64,000 nt of DNA from Gnetum montanum (GCA_015680685.1 MNCI01004656.1:1688985-1752984); one strand, 5' to 3'. Shown: positions 24,011 through 36,404, numbered from the stretch's first letter. Notes: generated from the sequence alone by a model not told the origin. Made by a program: numbers and translations.

Positions 24011-25985
24011 GGAAATTATATTGACACAAAAACCTAAATTTAAAAGAGCTTTACAAGGGTAATTTTTAGTAATTTAAAGGTAAATGAGGATACTTCCAAT
24101 ATTAGATAGTTTCCTAGGAGAATGGCCAGCTTTAATCCAATTAGTTATAGCATGGATTAGCATGATGATATGCATGTTCGAAGGTGTTTGGTTTCAAAGG
24201 GAGTCAAGAGAATTAGATGTAAAGGATGAGGAAGAAGCAAGATTATCATTTTCATAAGTCTATGAGGGCTTTGTAGGGCTATTGGTTTGGAAGAATGGTC
24301 TTTTTCTAGGTCCTAGTTTCAAACCACTTAGCTGGGGAGCTGGCTATAAATTAACAACCCTGGTAGAATTATGTTGCTGCAACTAGGTTGGAATCTCACC
24401 TTTCATTGATAAAGAAAGTTGCAATTAAGGTTTTCATTGTAGCACTTCATCAAGCAGTGCATCTTCCTCATTATCAACAAACTAGACTTCCCTATTTCTA
24501 ATGGAAGGATCTTGATTATACTCATTAGCCCTTTTTCTCTTTTTGAGCTCTTCTTCTTCTTTTACAACATGCTCAATAAGCCTTTGAATCTAATGGAATC
24601 TTAGTTTTGACAATATTTCTTAGGCATAGAATCAAAAAGTACTTCTTGTTTTTTATTAAAGCCCATCTATGATATGGCAAAGCTACTTCCTTTGAGAATA
24701 ATCATGGCTAGGACATCTATGCAAAAGAGAATAATATTAGGTCATTACTATGTATAAATGTTCTTGTATTCCTTTTCACCATCATTGGATCTTATTTCTC
24801 AAGTTCGACACTTTAGAGTACATCTGATATTTTTCATTAAACAAGTCAAGCATCGTACTCCATTTATGAATTGATTTTGGCTCCAAAGAGCAACACCAAC
24901 TTTTTACTTCTTTTATGAGTGTCCTAGGAAATAACCTATGTTTTTGTTAATAATTTTCTATGTTTTGCAAGGCAAAAACATCATTAAAGGCTTATAGATG
25001 ATTTTACATATTTAAATTGTATCCCTCCTCAAACTTGGGAATATTGTTCATATCCAACTCAGCTATCTTTCACATGCCTTATTGGAATTCTAGTTTCCTC
25101 TATGATCTTTAGCATGTTTTGAGTTACAAGCAAAGGCACATCATAGGCATTAACTTTGTGATCGTCATGGTGCCTAGGATGTGCTCTACTACTTCTTCTC
25201 TTATGGTGGTAGGTCTTCCTTGAATGCCCATGCCTCTAATCTTGATCCTCTAAGTAGGCTTTATGATCATAATTATTTCTATCTTGTTGGTCACCTCCAT
25301 TATAATCATGTCCTCTATTGTTTTAGTTGAAGCTATAGGAGGAAGAAGTGGATGAAAAAGATGATAAGGAAGGGGACTAGCATCATAGTTCCTTGCATCA
25401 CCTCTTCAGTGATCATGGTCATGATCATCGTGATGCCTACCCTTATCCCTACCATGAATCCTAACTTTGGATCCCCCATGATCATAGAATTCATTCTTGC
25501 CTAAACCAAGATTGCTTACAGTGGATTGTAAATTTTGGTTCAAGTCCCCTTCACCAAAATCAAGAGGAGGAGATTCTACATGCTAAGAATTCTTAGAGAG
25601 GGGACCCTCATTGCCTTTTTGGTTTAGCAGGAACAAAGGGTTATTGAATTGTTTCCTCTTTGCGACTTCATAGTGTTTCTTCTATTATGTATCTCTTTTC
25701 CATTATGTTTCAATGGGATGATACACATGATATTCATGTTCCTATATAACATATTCATCATTAAGATCCTAGATATCAAACCTCTTAAGATTTTCGAGTA
25801 GCATTTCAAGAGGAGATTAGTTAGGTAGTAACACAACATTTCCCTCCATGTTTCTCCACTATAACTATTCATCTTGGTAAATAATCAAGGTGAAATTACA
25901 CACAAACGCATCTGGATGAGTAAATACCACTTGGCATTCCTAGGGAACTTGTAGTTTTGATCCATCAAGCTTGTGAGAAGAAATT
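24011..25985 (-). pseudogene. Gag of element B
   Basis: Read leftwards from 25985. The expected start ATG of element C reads ATT here, followed by SSHKLDGSKLQVP and ECQVVFTHPDAFVCNF, matching C's VPQECKVAYTHLDEYVSNF. A basic, Asp/His-rich stretch (25150-25330) precedes the capsid core (about 24640-24990, with KYQMYSKVSNLRNKIQ- and KGIQEHLYIVMT-like runs). Then comes the Glu/Lys-rich VKEEEELKKRKRANEYNQDP and FVDNEEDALLDEVLQ (24430-24600). Gag forms the particle that packages element RNA; the frame is broken by numerous stops. Confidence 0.75.
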
Positions 25986-26119
25986 TCGAATTAGAAGAAA
26001 ATTTTACTATGTTTTTTAGAGTTTTTATTATTAGTTAGAATTATTATAACTTTAAGGTTCAATCCAATGATGTTAATGATTTTCAATAAGTCTTGGAAGT
26101 GCATGAAGCTAACTAAATG

Positions 26120-26137
26120 TCCTTAGCAATGGTACCA
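26120..26137 (-). promoter_or_regulatory. tRNA-Asp-type primer-binding site of element B
   Basis: Immediately after the 5' LTR (one T spacer), the minus strand reads TGGTACCATTGCTAAGGA. The PBS known for Athila/Tat elements, complementary to tRNA-Asp, is TGGCGCCGTTGCCGGGGA. All mismatches but the spacer base are C-to-T or G-to-A, the decay expected at methylated sites. Confidence 0.8.
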
Positions 26138-26138
26138 A

Positions 26139-27015
26139 TCATGAGCAACAAGTTTACACTACAACTAATCGTACAAATCACTAGCATTCACACATGGTCT
26201 AATCGAGTTCCAAGAACTTTAGGATTCTTTTGTACACTAATTCTAAGAGGTGAAACTAACCATTACAATTTTTTTCTTCCTAGCTACACTTGTGAAGTAC
26301 AAGGGTATGGTTAAGTATAACTAAGGCATATGATTTTTATCATTTTTGATGTTACTATGTTCTAAGTTGTCTAAGGATAAAGAATAATGAATAAACGTAT
26401 TTAATTGCTAAAGTAGTTTAACAACTAGCTAACACTTAACAAATCCTAACATAAGCACCTATTCCAACTTTCCATACACATCTTAAACATGTATAGCATT
26501 ACTAGTTTACCAAAAGTTAAGCATTACTAAGATTACAAAGCATTACACATATGCTCGAAGTGGTCATACTTATGTTTACTACTTAATTTATCTTAATTAA
26601 TTATTTTAATTGCTTACAAAATTAAAGGAAATTGCTTAAAATATTAAATTCTTAAATAAATAATTAATCTAGTCTAAGTACTACAAGGTTGGATTAGAAA
26701 GTTATCCTTTATTTCTTCACACACAGAAGTACTTAGGTACAATAGTGCTCGAATAAAGATTTGTATACTCTTTAACTCCTACTATGGGCACTTAGAAAAA
26801 TATTCTAACTATTGGGAAAAAAAACTACAAGAACTTCATTACAACTATGAGACTTGATGCCATAAATTTCATAGAAGGCACATATTTATAGGCAAAAATA
26901 GGGTGCCTCATTAATAGATACACATCAACTAGTCAAACCCTGTGTCGATGAGATCCCGTTAATGAGGTCACATCAATGGCATCTCATCAACATGGCCAAA
27001 CCATGTGACTCATCA
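26139..27015 (-). repeat. 5' LTR of element B
   Basis: Starts TCATGAGCAAC (TG mutated to TC) and ends GACTCATCA; aligns with 14514-15372. The TATA-type box on the minus strand is at about 26881-26892. Its outer flank, TGGAGAATCC, resumes A2. Confidence 0.85.
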
Positions 27016-27700
27016 TGGAGAATCCATTCATAAAGGATAACAAGTCATGTCTAGCCATAGTATTGATAAGTTGATCAATGCTAAGTAGAGGGAAGTCATC
27101 CTAGATAGTTTATTTAGGTCTTGAAATTTGATGTAAATATGGATACTCCCATTCTTCTTGGGAATTACCACTATGATGGACACCCATTTTGCATAATCAA
27201 AAGCTCAAATGAATCCTACTTGGTAGAGTTCTAAAATCTCATAATAAAGTGCTAAGGCCAAATTAGCTCTAATCTTATGCATCTTTTGCTTAACTGGTCT
27301 AATGCTAGGTTCTAATATGGTGTTGTGTTGTTCTATGCATGGATTTAGGCTTGGCATACCTTCATATGACTAGGAGAATTCCTTAATGTTATCATGTAAG
27401 ACTTTGGTGATGTCTTGAGCCTATTGAGGTTCTAGTGAGGAACTTAGTCTTAGGGTTTTCTCCTCATCGCTATGTGTTGTGATAGGAATCTCAACTAGAG
27501 GGTCTTTAGTCATGTCACTAGCATTAAGGTTGAGCATCTTACCTAGGTTTCCAAGCCATTCTAAGGGTTTTCTAATAGAGGCTATGTGGTCAACAAGTTT
27601 GTTAGGCTTGAGATCTAAGCAATAAAAGTAGATACACTACTCGACATTACTGTGGGTTCCATGTAAGAACAAAGGCAAATAATTTTCTTCCAAGAACTCA
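27016..27700 (-). pseudogene. RT N-terminal half of A2 pol
   Basis: Continuation of the RT cut at 14513. It starts with the A1-equivalent palm segment (ATTGATAAGTTGATCAATGC matches the SIDKLIDT region), then the fingers with VVIPKKNGS (near 27145-27170). The upstream part runs to the segment equivalent to A1 4300-4560 (SLVEIPITTHSDEE-like). Many stops. Together with 13560-14513 it makes one RT split by element B. Confidence 0.8.
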
Positions 27701-28339
27701 TATTTTAATCTTGCATATCAGCCAAAGGCATATTAAGTGGCACCTAGATAAAAGTAAATAAACTTATGCAAATACATGCTATTCTAATTCAAAAAATATC
27801 ATCCAATGCTATAAATAGAGTAAAGATAAGAAGATAAAATTTAGTAAGGGCTAAACATATGTCAAAAAAATGGAAGTAAGAGACATAAGGCCACAAATGA
27901 TAAACAAGGATCACTGTTTTAGCAAATTTTGGCCTTAGTAGGCCATGACTCCAATTTAAGATCATAACAAGCCATGGTCACATGGTGTCAAATGGTGGTC
28001 AGGGAAGGTCAAACCCCACCATTCAATACTAATAAAAGTCTAAACAAGACCATACAAGACTATAATAAGGATAAAAATGATGACATAAAAGTATTATCAA
28101 TGATAACTAAGGTCAACAATGCAACAATATCCAAAATAGGTCATGATGATGATAAAGTAAGGCTAGAATAAGGTAAAGCAGAATACACATGATGAATCTT
28201 GGTTAAACCATGGTCACAAAGGGTTAGATTTTTCAAGTTTTAGGCCTTATCATGCCATGGTTTGAGGCTACAAGGATCATGTACTATTTTGGACATCAAT
28301 CAAGGCTATTTCTAGGTTGTTTGGACTAAAAAAAGTAAG
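27701..28339 (-). other. 5' leader of A2
   Basis: Aligns with 4561-5164 of A1. No gag or protease. Contains GGCCTTAGTAGGCCATG-type motifs at 27930-27980 and 28235-28265. Confidence 0.5.
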
Positions 28340-31220
28340 GGTTTTAAGGCTTCCATGTTGGTACACCCTCACCCCACCTTTGTTTCCATGCTAGGCAGCA
28401 TGAAAGGGATGATCCCTAGCTTGGATGAAACATCTAGATAGTTTTCCAAAATTGTTTTGATTATTTTTTCACTTTCAACAAATTACATGTTAATGCAATT
28501 GATTGAGGAAGGGAACGGACTAGTTTTGACACCAGTTTCAACTCCTAGCACCCTTCTTTTAAGCTTGAAAATGTCTTTCATGCTAGATTCACCCTAGGTA
28601 GGGTGGTCCTAGCATGAAAACCAAGGAAACTACATTGTATTCCATTCAAAGGATCAAAATTAAGGTTCTAGGCTATTCCCAAGGTATCACAGGGCTAAAT
28701 CTATTAAAATTAAACATCTTGAAGATTAGAAAGGGCCAAAAGTAGGTTTTGAAACTTAACCCCCCCTATTTCCATAGTGGCTAACATGGATGGAGAAGGG
28801 CTCAACATGGATAATCCAAATCCAAGTCAAAACAAGGTCAAACAAGTTCTAAGAGGCAGTTGGAAACTAGATCTAGATGTTGTGCATCTTGCAACTTCAT
28901 TTTAAGGTCATTTTGGAAGGTCTTGTTGTAATCACAAGTTTGAAGCAATCTCCACATTGGCCAACATGGAGTCAGCATGGAGTAGAGGTGGGACTCTCTC
29001 TTTTTGACCTTATGATGGTCTAGAGAGCAAATCAACTACGTTTGTAGGTCCCTGGGATATCAAATTATGATTTCTCAAGTTTTTTTTTCAATTTTAGTCA
29101 TGTTTGGAGGTTGTTTGAGGTCATGCAAGATTACACCCCCCTTGATCCACACTAAGATAGTTACTTCAACATGAAATATGGGAGTGGATGAATTCTAGGG
29201 GCTAAAACAAGATCAAAAAAGCATCTAGTTGAGGCTATGAGGTCTTGAGCTTTCTCCTATGTATATTTTTGGCCTCTCAGGGTGTCAACATTGTGTTGAA
29301 AGGGGAAATGCAACCCTTTAACATTGGTTCCACATTGGCTAGCATGGAAGAAGAAGTGCCCATCATGGATAGATCATAAATCTTAGATCTACATTATTTT
29401 TTACCACAATCGACCATGCCTATTAGCCCCTAGGATCACCAATGTCAAAGGCTAGGGTTTAAAGTCAAAATCTAGGGTTTCTAGGTTTCCTAACTAGTTT
29501 ATTGAGTCACCCCACTTGGATTTATAGTAGCTCTATGTTGGGAAACCTAGATCTAGTGTGGAGAGCCTTAAGAAATGAATTTTTTATATTTTTTGATAGG
29601 TCTTGATCATGCATGTGTGTTTCTAGGGTCACTGGTGTCAATGGCTAAGGTTCAAGGTTAGAATTTGGCAAGTTTGATGGCTTTTAAAGAAAAATTTAGC
29701 TCATCCTCCTTGTTCCATGTTGGCTCCATGTTGACCATCATGGATCCAATGTTAAGGATCATAGGAATGTAGTTTTTGGTTATTTTTTATCAATCTTGGT
29801 TATGTATGTCTATTCCAGAGGTCATTGCTACTGATGATCAGAGCCTAGGATCAAAACATGGCAATTTTGAGGGTCTCTTAAGGGTTTTTTAGATTACCTC
29901 TTTAATTCCATGCTAGCTAGCATGGAACTAGTGTAGGAGACCATAGGAGATTAATTCATGACTATTTTGGGCTGATTTTCAAAGTCTAGAAACTTGCGAA
30001 TGTGTGGATAGTGTTGTAGGGTAAGTTTAGGTCATTTTTTTCATTATTTTGATGCATCTATAACCTCCCATGGCTATTACTAGCTGCATCCATGTAGGTT
30101 CCATGTTGGCCAATGTGGAGGCCAAGAAACTCATGAAAAATAATTATTTTTAACAAGTTTCAATGGCTAGAGCCTATAGGAAAGTTGGGTTATCGATAGA
30201 AGTCCATTTGGAGGTAAATCTTGAGAGTTTTGGCTATTCCCCTTTTCATCCATGCTAGCTCGACACTGGGCAATGTAGATAGGATCTCCCCACATAATGG
30301 ATGAATATGAAGTTAAGTTTTGAACAACGTTTGATAAGTTTTAGTAGGGTTTCAAATCTTTTGGGGTTGTAGGGGAACAAGAGTCATGATTTGATGTTGA
30401 AATCAATCAATTTAAAGGCTATGAGGTGTTCATGTTTTCACCCTTCTTTTCCCCATACTAGGTAGGATGGCCTTAGTGTAGAAGGAAGGGGTTAATGACG
30501 TTTTACTAGTTTTGATTAGATTTATGATATATAAAGGCTATGAGACACTCCGGTATGATCTGGAGGTCAGAAGGGTAGGTCATTACATTGTTTTTGGCCA
30601 TGAAGAAGGTTATATTGCACACCCCAGAGGCATCACGTTGGCTCCAGATTGGTGAACATGGAGAGGGGGTTTCATTGATGAGGATCATCTTCAAGGATGA
30701 AAATAAACTCAAACCTCTACCAATGTCAACTACCAAAGATCATGGGAAAGCATATGGGCTATCTAGGTAATATTTATGGTCACTTAGGGCTTGGAGAAGG
30801 GTTTTATGTTATACCCCCTAGCTTTCACACTAGCAAACATGGAGGGAGGGTTCACCAACATGAATCAACTAAGTCCAAAAGTTTCATACACTTTCAACTA
30901 GGTTTGGTGAGGTTTTAGGGATACCAAGAGTGGTTGGAGGGGTTCTAGATCATGTCTATTCACTAAGGGGTCAAATCTGGGTGTGATGGATGCTAAGGAG
31001 TAAGAATGGATGTCACCCCATAGCTCCATGCTAGGAAATATTTCCTTAGTATAGAAGCCCAAAATACCAAGTTTTGACTAGATCTAATCCCTTATTGAAG
31101 CTTGGGATTAGATGATGTAGGTCACAACTGCTAAAAATGGCAAGGAAGTTAGGTTTTAAATGTTTTAGAAGGTGGGAAGCCTGCATCCATGCTGGATCCA
31201 TGTAGCACAATGTGGATGCA
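28340..31220 (-). repeat. Diverged tandem array, about 187-bp period, about 16 units
   Basis: A recurring core like CCATGTTGGCCAACATGGA appears near 28385, 28578, 28770, 28946, 29140, 29325, 29510, 29705, 29905, 30090, 30247, 30447, 30635, 30815, 31022 and 31187. Steps run from about 157 to 207 bp, mostly 176-200. Each core is a dyad (CCATG...CATGG) and is followed by weaker conserved text such as AAGTTTTGA..AGGTTTTAG and a GGTCAATGGCTAGG-like tail. Two further units lie in A1 (5218 and 5415), so the array belongs to the element's 5' or LTR region and is expanded in A2. No long frame is conserved across units. Confidence 0.75.
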
Positions 31221-34200
31221 TGGAGGTTAAGGCTTAAACATGGTTTTAGACATTTAAGATATCAAAACCCTTAGCATTGATGGATATTTTAGTCTAAAAG
31301 CATCATGCATGAGGGTATATGGTGGGGTCCATGGATCAAAACTAAGGAAAATCAAGAAGATTAAATGTAAGTATTGTTTCATCTTCAACTCTTAGTATGG
31401 AGAAAAATTTCTTCCATCCCCCTTGCACTTCAATGCACTTTGAGTTCCAATGCATAAAATTGGCAATGGCTGTGAGAGTGAAAGAATTTCGATTTAGGCT
31501 TTATTTTCACTGTTTATGTGAGTAAATAAGTAGCCACACCTCCAATTCCACATCCAGAACATTGGAGTAGAGCTTTAGGAGAGTTTTTTGCTATAGATTC
31601 CATCTCTCTTCAACGTTGAAGCACCAAAACTTCCTTCCTACTAGCGTAGAAGCCTAAACTCCTTTCATTTTCAAGCTTCTACAACGTTGATGCAACCAAG
31701 ATGAAGAAACGTGAAGGATCAAGAAAAAACCCAAGGCTTCAAGAGATAGATAATGATACTTAGAACCTCTTCAAGCTACCCAACCCTATTTCAATTTATA
31801 CTTCCTCCTCACTCACTCCCAATTAGGCCATCTCTAGCCATCTTTATATTCTTCTAGCTAGGATAGGGGTTGTTTTCTTCTAGCACATGAACTATCCTAC
31901 CACCATTGCTCATAGCCACATCTTCCACATGCTCAACCCATGAGCATGATGAAGCATGACCTTAAGTGTTGGAGATCAGACTCAGCTAACATCTGGCATG
32001 CCTATAGGTAGATGTTCATATTTTGGTTTGGATCCATACATTCTTGAGTTTTCACAATGTTCTTCTACAAATCCATGGCCCCCCTCACCATTATGTAGCT
32101 CCTCTACATGAGCATGTCCATATTTCCAAAGATGAAGTTGATGTTGTTGTAGATGCCAATGTCATAGAAAAACTAATGAAACAAATGCACGTATAGTATG
32201 CCTTGGTGAGCATGGATAGAGCACTGGAAAAGTACCACATGATCATCAAAAATGTGTAGAGCCATGAATTTATGCATGGATGATTTCAATTTTGATTTCC
32301 ATGTTTAGAGGTCCTATTGAGAAACAAGAACTTCAATTTTTAGTGGCCCACTATGGGCATCGTAGTTGAATGTTATTTTCATGGGACCCTCCACAAAGTC
32401 ATTACTACCATAGCCTCTACTTATGTCCAAGAATCTATATATGAGAGGATTAATTGTGACATCCATGAAGATTTCATAAATGTTAGAAAACATAAAATGA
32501 ACATCTCCTAATTAAGACTACAAGTTGGACATAGCTGTAGAGAATCACTGACTGAATTCAAGAGCTTCTTGGTTAATTCTCATATTATATGGCCTAACTT
32601 CTTTTGATCTACATCATCTATGACCACTAGAGTGGTATGTCAAAAACTACCAGAGCCATAGAGAATTACTACCACCACAACCTTATCACCATTAAATTCT
32701 AGCATTTTCACTATTCTCTTTAATTTTTGCTCAATTGTTGTAACATTTGCTATATAATGAACTTCCAATTTTGTGCATTTTTTTTGTTGCTACAAAAGCC
32801 TATGTAGGATGGCTTAACAGTTTCTAAGAATCTAACACTTATTTTGTAGTGATTTTGGTGTGCATGGTATCACTGTTGCTAAGAGAAAGGCTAAGTTGAC
32901 TCTCAAAACTTAAATAGAGAAATGAACATTCACTGCAAGTTTCTTTCCCTACAAATAAAAACATACAACAAGTTTCTAAAGATGTGCATTTCTGGATGGG
33001 ACTAGACTAATGTTCAGCATATTTCTTGCTCTATTACTAGCTACTACAACAAGAATCTCAGTCTGAATAGAGACCAAGCCATGCATGTTTATGTTTTAAA
33101 TAAAATGTCAAAGGCAAGATGAAGATTTCCTACACTATTAATTTTACATTATGAAATAATAATGTCCATTTACCTATCCATTGATAGATTCAAGAGATTA
33201 ATTTAAGTATTAATGTATTGTATTTGACCTTAGTGTGATTAGACTAATTAATCATGACCACATGCCTAGCATGGAAAAGTTGACATCAAAAAGAACATTT
33301 CAAGGGTTACTTGGGATATTTGCATTAGTAGCAAGAATGATGAAGGACTTGAAAATATTAATTATTATAACCAAGGTATTTCTCTTACTATAAAATGGAT
33401 TGCAAAGTGCATTAATAAAGATCATATTTAGGTGATTCTTTTAAGAAAAAGCCTTATATAATGAAAACTTAAGAATGATAATAGTTTGTATTCTAATAAC
33501 TTTCTTCACTATTTTCTTTTTCCTCAAGCCATTTCTATTCTTGGATCTTTAATTCTTAAAAAAATTTAAAAGACATGATGCAAGCTTTGTAAATATTGGA
33601 ATTACAATGATATTATATTTTTATAATATATGCTTAAGAAAATTAGCCCATGGTGCCTTCCTTTTAATGAAGGAGCTTGGGCTACTAATGCATCTAGATT
33701 GTGTACCACTTGAAGTAGATTTGATATCACTATAGTTTTTTGTCTACATATGTATCATATATGAATTACACACAATGGAGCTTCTAGCCTCTATTGTTTG
33801 AATAGAAAAGGAAAAATAAGTTTGAAAATTTAAATTTTAATCTTAAGAATTTAATTAAAGTTTATAACAATTTGCATCAAACTTTTTAAGATACTTTTTA
33901 GAAGGATGGATGATATGTTTTTCTTTTTAATTTAAAAGTTGTTTATGATATTATTACAAAGAATCATTTTAATGATAAAAAAATAATAATGCATAGAAAT
34001 CCATTTATCATCGTACTTTTGGATGAGGAAAATAAAAGATATTTGAAGAGCCCCCTACATTTTCTAAAATTCATAATTTTTTACAATTCTTTATTGATCA
34101 AGGTCTTTCTATTGGAACTCATCTTAAACATATGGGAAATATTTCTTCTCAATATCCTCTCTCTAGGAGTGAAGACTCATTTTCTCATGTTTTTCTAAGT

Positions 34201-34421
34201 AGCCTATTGGTCAACATGATTGGAAATGGACATCCAAAATTTGTAACAAATTTCAACCAAGTATGAATGAAGTAATTCTTGGTGATTAGCCTACTTTTTC
34301 TACTTTATTTTTGATATTTGAATTTTTCTTTGATCATCTATTCTCTACTCTATTTGGAAGCTTTAGTATGTAGTTATTTTTCCAGTATTAAAAGCATAAC
34401 TATGATCCCTCTTTAGGTATC
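31221..34421. other. Unassigned AT-rich stretch, no gene recognised
   Basis: Immediately right of the array there is no copy of the A-family LTR segment, so the A2 5' end appears lost or truncated. Around 31610-31700 CAACGTTGAAGC and CAACGTTGATGC occur 80 bp apart. At 32280-32640 a plus-strand frame is loosely readable (NVRKHKMNIS) but matches nothing I know. The rest (32800-34400) is AT-rich with only short, unrelated frames. Confidence 0.4.
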
Positions 34422-35158
34422 TGACGAATCATCAATTGGGTGAGATATCATAGATCCTATGTCATAGAAGATACATTGCATCTACATTATAGCATCTCTG
34501 TTAATGCATCTCAGTTGGCTACTATGTCGTAGATGCTATGTCACATCTACAAGGTCATAGATGTGATGTCGCATCTATTTGATAAAGTCAATTTTTATCC
34601 ACCAATGATATTATATCTATGATGTCATGTATTCAATAGCACATGTTATGTCATCATAGATATGATATTGTAGGATGTGTGTAGGCTATAAATACAACAC
34701 TTGGGCATACAAATCTGCATAACTTTCATTCCCTCCTTAAGTAGATTCCTGTACTTTCATTTTGTAATTTTAGCAATAGAGTGAATGCCCACATTGTGGG
34801 GTTAAGTAGTTGTATAGAATCTTTATTCAAGTGAAGTGTACTTGGGAACACTTCATGTCTAGAAATAAGGATCAAGATTTTTTCTCAGCATTGTAGTATC
34901 CACTTAGTCTTACTATTTTACTTAGCATAGTTTTTACTATTTTCTTAGTTTAATCATTTATATTTTCAAGTATTTTACTTTACATGTTCATTAGTAAAGT
35001 GAAATGAGTAAAACTAGATTTGAGTGATTAAGTGTAATCATTTGGTAATCCCAATAGTGTTATTGCTTAGTTTGCCTAGCAGCATAACACTTGGTAATCC
35101 CAATAATGATTACATGAGCCCAATGCCTGTATTGTAAGCCAAGACTAGTTGCTCATCA
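34422..35158 (+). repeat. Solo LTR of an Athila-type element, plus orientation
   Basis: Begins TGACGAATCATC and ends TTGCTCATCA, like the ends of the B and C LTRs (TGATGAGTCAT...GCTCATCA) read on the opposite strand. It contains a TATA box (GCTATAAATACAAC, about 34688), a transcript-start-like stretch, AGAATCTTTATTCAAGTG (matching GGATCTTTATTTGAGCA in B), and TGGTAATCCCAATA twice near its end, also present in B's LTR. The U3 part (34440-34680) is filled with ATGTCATAGATG-like repeats. No internal region follows on either side. The flanks GTATC and ATCTA do not form a clear target duplication. Confidence 0.6.
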
Positions 35159-35954
35159 ATCTAGACTAGAGCAGATTTACATTACCATCATTACTTAGAT
35201 TAAAATTTTAATTCTGAACTTTCATCATGTTCAAATCTAGGATTATTAAAGGCCAAAAAACATCAATAATAATATACCTCACTTTGGACTAAACCATATG
35301 TAACAAATCTACTACTAATCCAAGTGGGAAGACAATGATCTACGATCAATACTTAACAATATAGATGCCACAACTAGTTCCATCCATAGAATTTGACTGG
35401 ATCATGCGTGAATGCTTGTTATTCATATGGTTGGACATAGGGGTACCTGTCACTCATAAGTGTCAAATACAAAACTTTCAAAGATGTCTTTTTTTACATA
35501 CAAATTTAAGTAAAAAAGCTATTAGTGAAATCTCAACAATTAATTTTCTTTTTGCTTCAAATGCTCAAGGACAAGAAGCTTTCATATTTTGTTGCTATTT
35601 ATTCTTTATCTCCAATTTATGCATTCTTTTTCTTTAAATATAGTTTTCTCCTTCTCTTTACAAGAAAACTTTTAGTAAGAAGAAAATTCTCATGAGGGAG
35701 CTTCTAAATAAGGATAAGGTCTAATCCTTTTCCTACCATGAAGGGGAGATTTTTCAAGATTGGTTGTAAAGATGAAAACCTAAAAATGCATCTTCAAAAT
35801 TATTGGTCTGTTTCTTTTAGGCTCTATCTTTACTGATATGATGTACCCTAAATTATTTTAATATTATTATTCATTTTTATTTTTGATTCAACACCCTCGT
35901 TCCAAGCAAATATTCATCAAGGTATAATAAGTAACAAAAGATAAACTTTATATC
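35159..35954. other. No feature recognised
   Basis: About 800 bases. The plus frame 35365-35637 has no family resemblance. I see no repeat copy of this stretch elsewhere in the window. Confidence 0.4.
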
Positions 35955-36170
35955 TTTTTTCCTTTTCTTACTTTTCCTTTTTTTATGTAATAGACATAGG
36001 AGCTAGTTGCACAACCCCTTCATAATAGCAAGGTAGATGTTACCCACTAAATAATAATGTCCCACCACAAGGCTACTCCACTACTATCACACTTCAATTT
36101 AAAGGAAAAAATTGAATCCATAACCTTCCCACTATGATATGAGTGTCTTAACTATTACACTACACCTCTA
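35955..36170 (-). mobile_element. tRNA-derived SINE candidate
   Basis: On the minus strand the 5' end reads AGAGGTGTAGTGTAATAGTT. Its TAGTGTAATAGTTAAGAC stretch (about 36147-36165) resembles an RNA polymerase III A box of a tRNA. About 40 bases on, GGTTATGGATTCAAT (36110-36125) resembles a B box (GGTTCGAATCC) with one insertion and CpG decay. A tRNA-unrelated body of about 130 bases follows and ends in an A-rich tail (35955-35988, ACATAAAAAAAGGAAAAG). Head, body and A-rich tail are the layout of a plant SINE. No target duplication is evident. The alternative is a decayed tRNA gene with a chance A-rich flank. Confidence 0.55.
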
Positions 36171-36404
36171 TATGCTACTTCTAGGTGTAATTGGATTTCA
36201 AAATTCAATCATTATATATATAAAAGATCTATAATTGAGCATAAGTAGTAGCTTTAAATAAAGAATACAAAACTTTAATAAAATACTTTGGCAAGAAAAT
36301 TATATTCACTTAAGTAAAGCATACAATAATATAATCCTATTATTTAACTCACAAAAGTAAAATTAACTTATTGAAATGCAAATAATAATTTTAAATTACA
36401 TAGC

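Larger units (their letters stand above)
14514..27015 (-). mobile_element. Athila-like Ty3/gypsy retrotransposon B, inserted in A2
   Basis: About 12.5 kb with two LTRs. Read on the minus strand it runs 5' LTR (26139-27015), tRNA-Asp-type PBS, gag, PR, RT, RNase H, INT, a long 3' region with an extra ORF, and 3' LTR (14514-15372). Single RNase H, gag style, the PBS and a post-integrase ORF fit the Athila lineage. The two LTRs are clearly alignable but visibly diverged (roughly one base in six over the first 200 bases by eye), so the insertion is old. It sits inside the RT gene of A2. Confidence 0.85.
10185..31220 (-). mobile_element. Tat-lineage Ty3/gypsy copy A2, interrupted by element B
   Basis: Second copy of the A family, present in two blocks: 10185-14513 (3' LTR segment, 3' region, INT, RNase H, RT C-terminus) and 27016-31220 (RT N-terminus, leader, tandem array). 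Lining both blocks up with A1 shows B inserted at the point equivalent to about 3877 of A1. The flanks there read CCAAG and TGGAG, where A1 has CTGAG, compatible with a decayed 5-bp target duplication. The right end is open: beyond the array I could not find the LTR segment that A1 and the left side of A2 share. Confidence 0.75.

Noticed and set aside
28340-31220. CRISPR-like or satellite centromere array
   Set aside because: Units are diverged, long and contiguous with a retroelement; no short identical repeats with unique spacers.
35160-35180. Primer-binding site after the solo LTR
   Set aside because: ATCTAGACTAGAGCAG does not match tRNA-Asp or initiator-Met complements.
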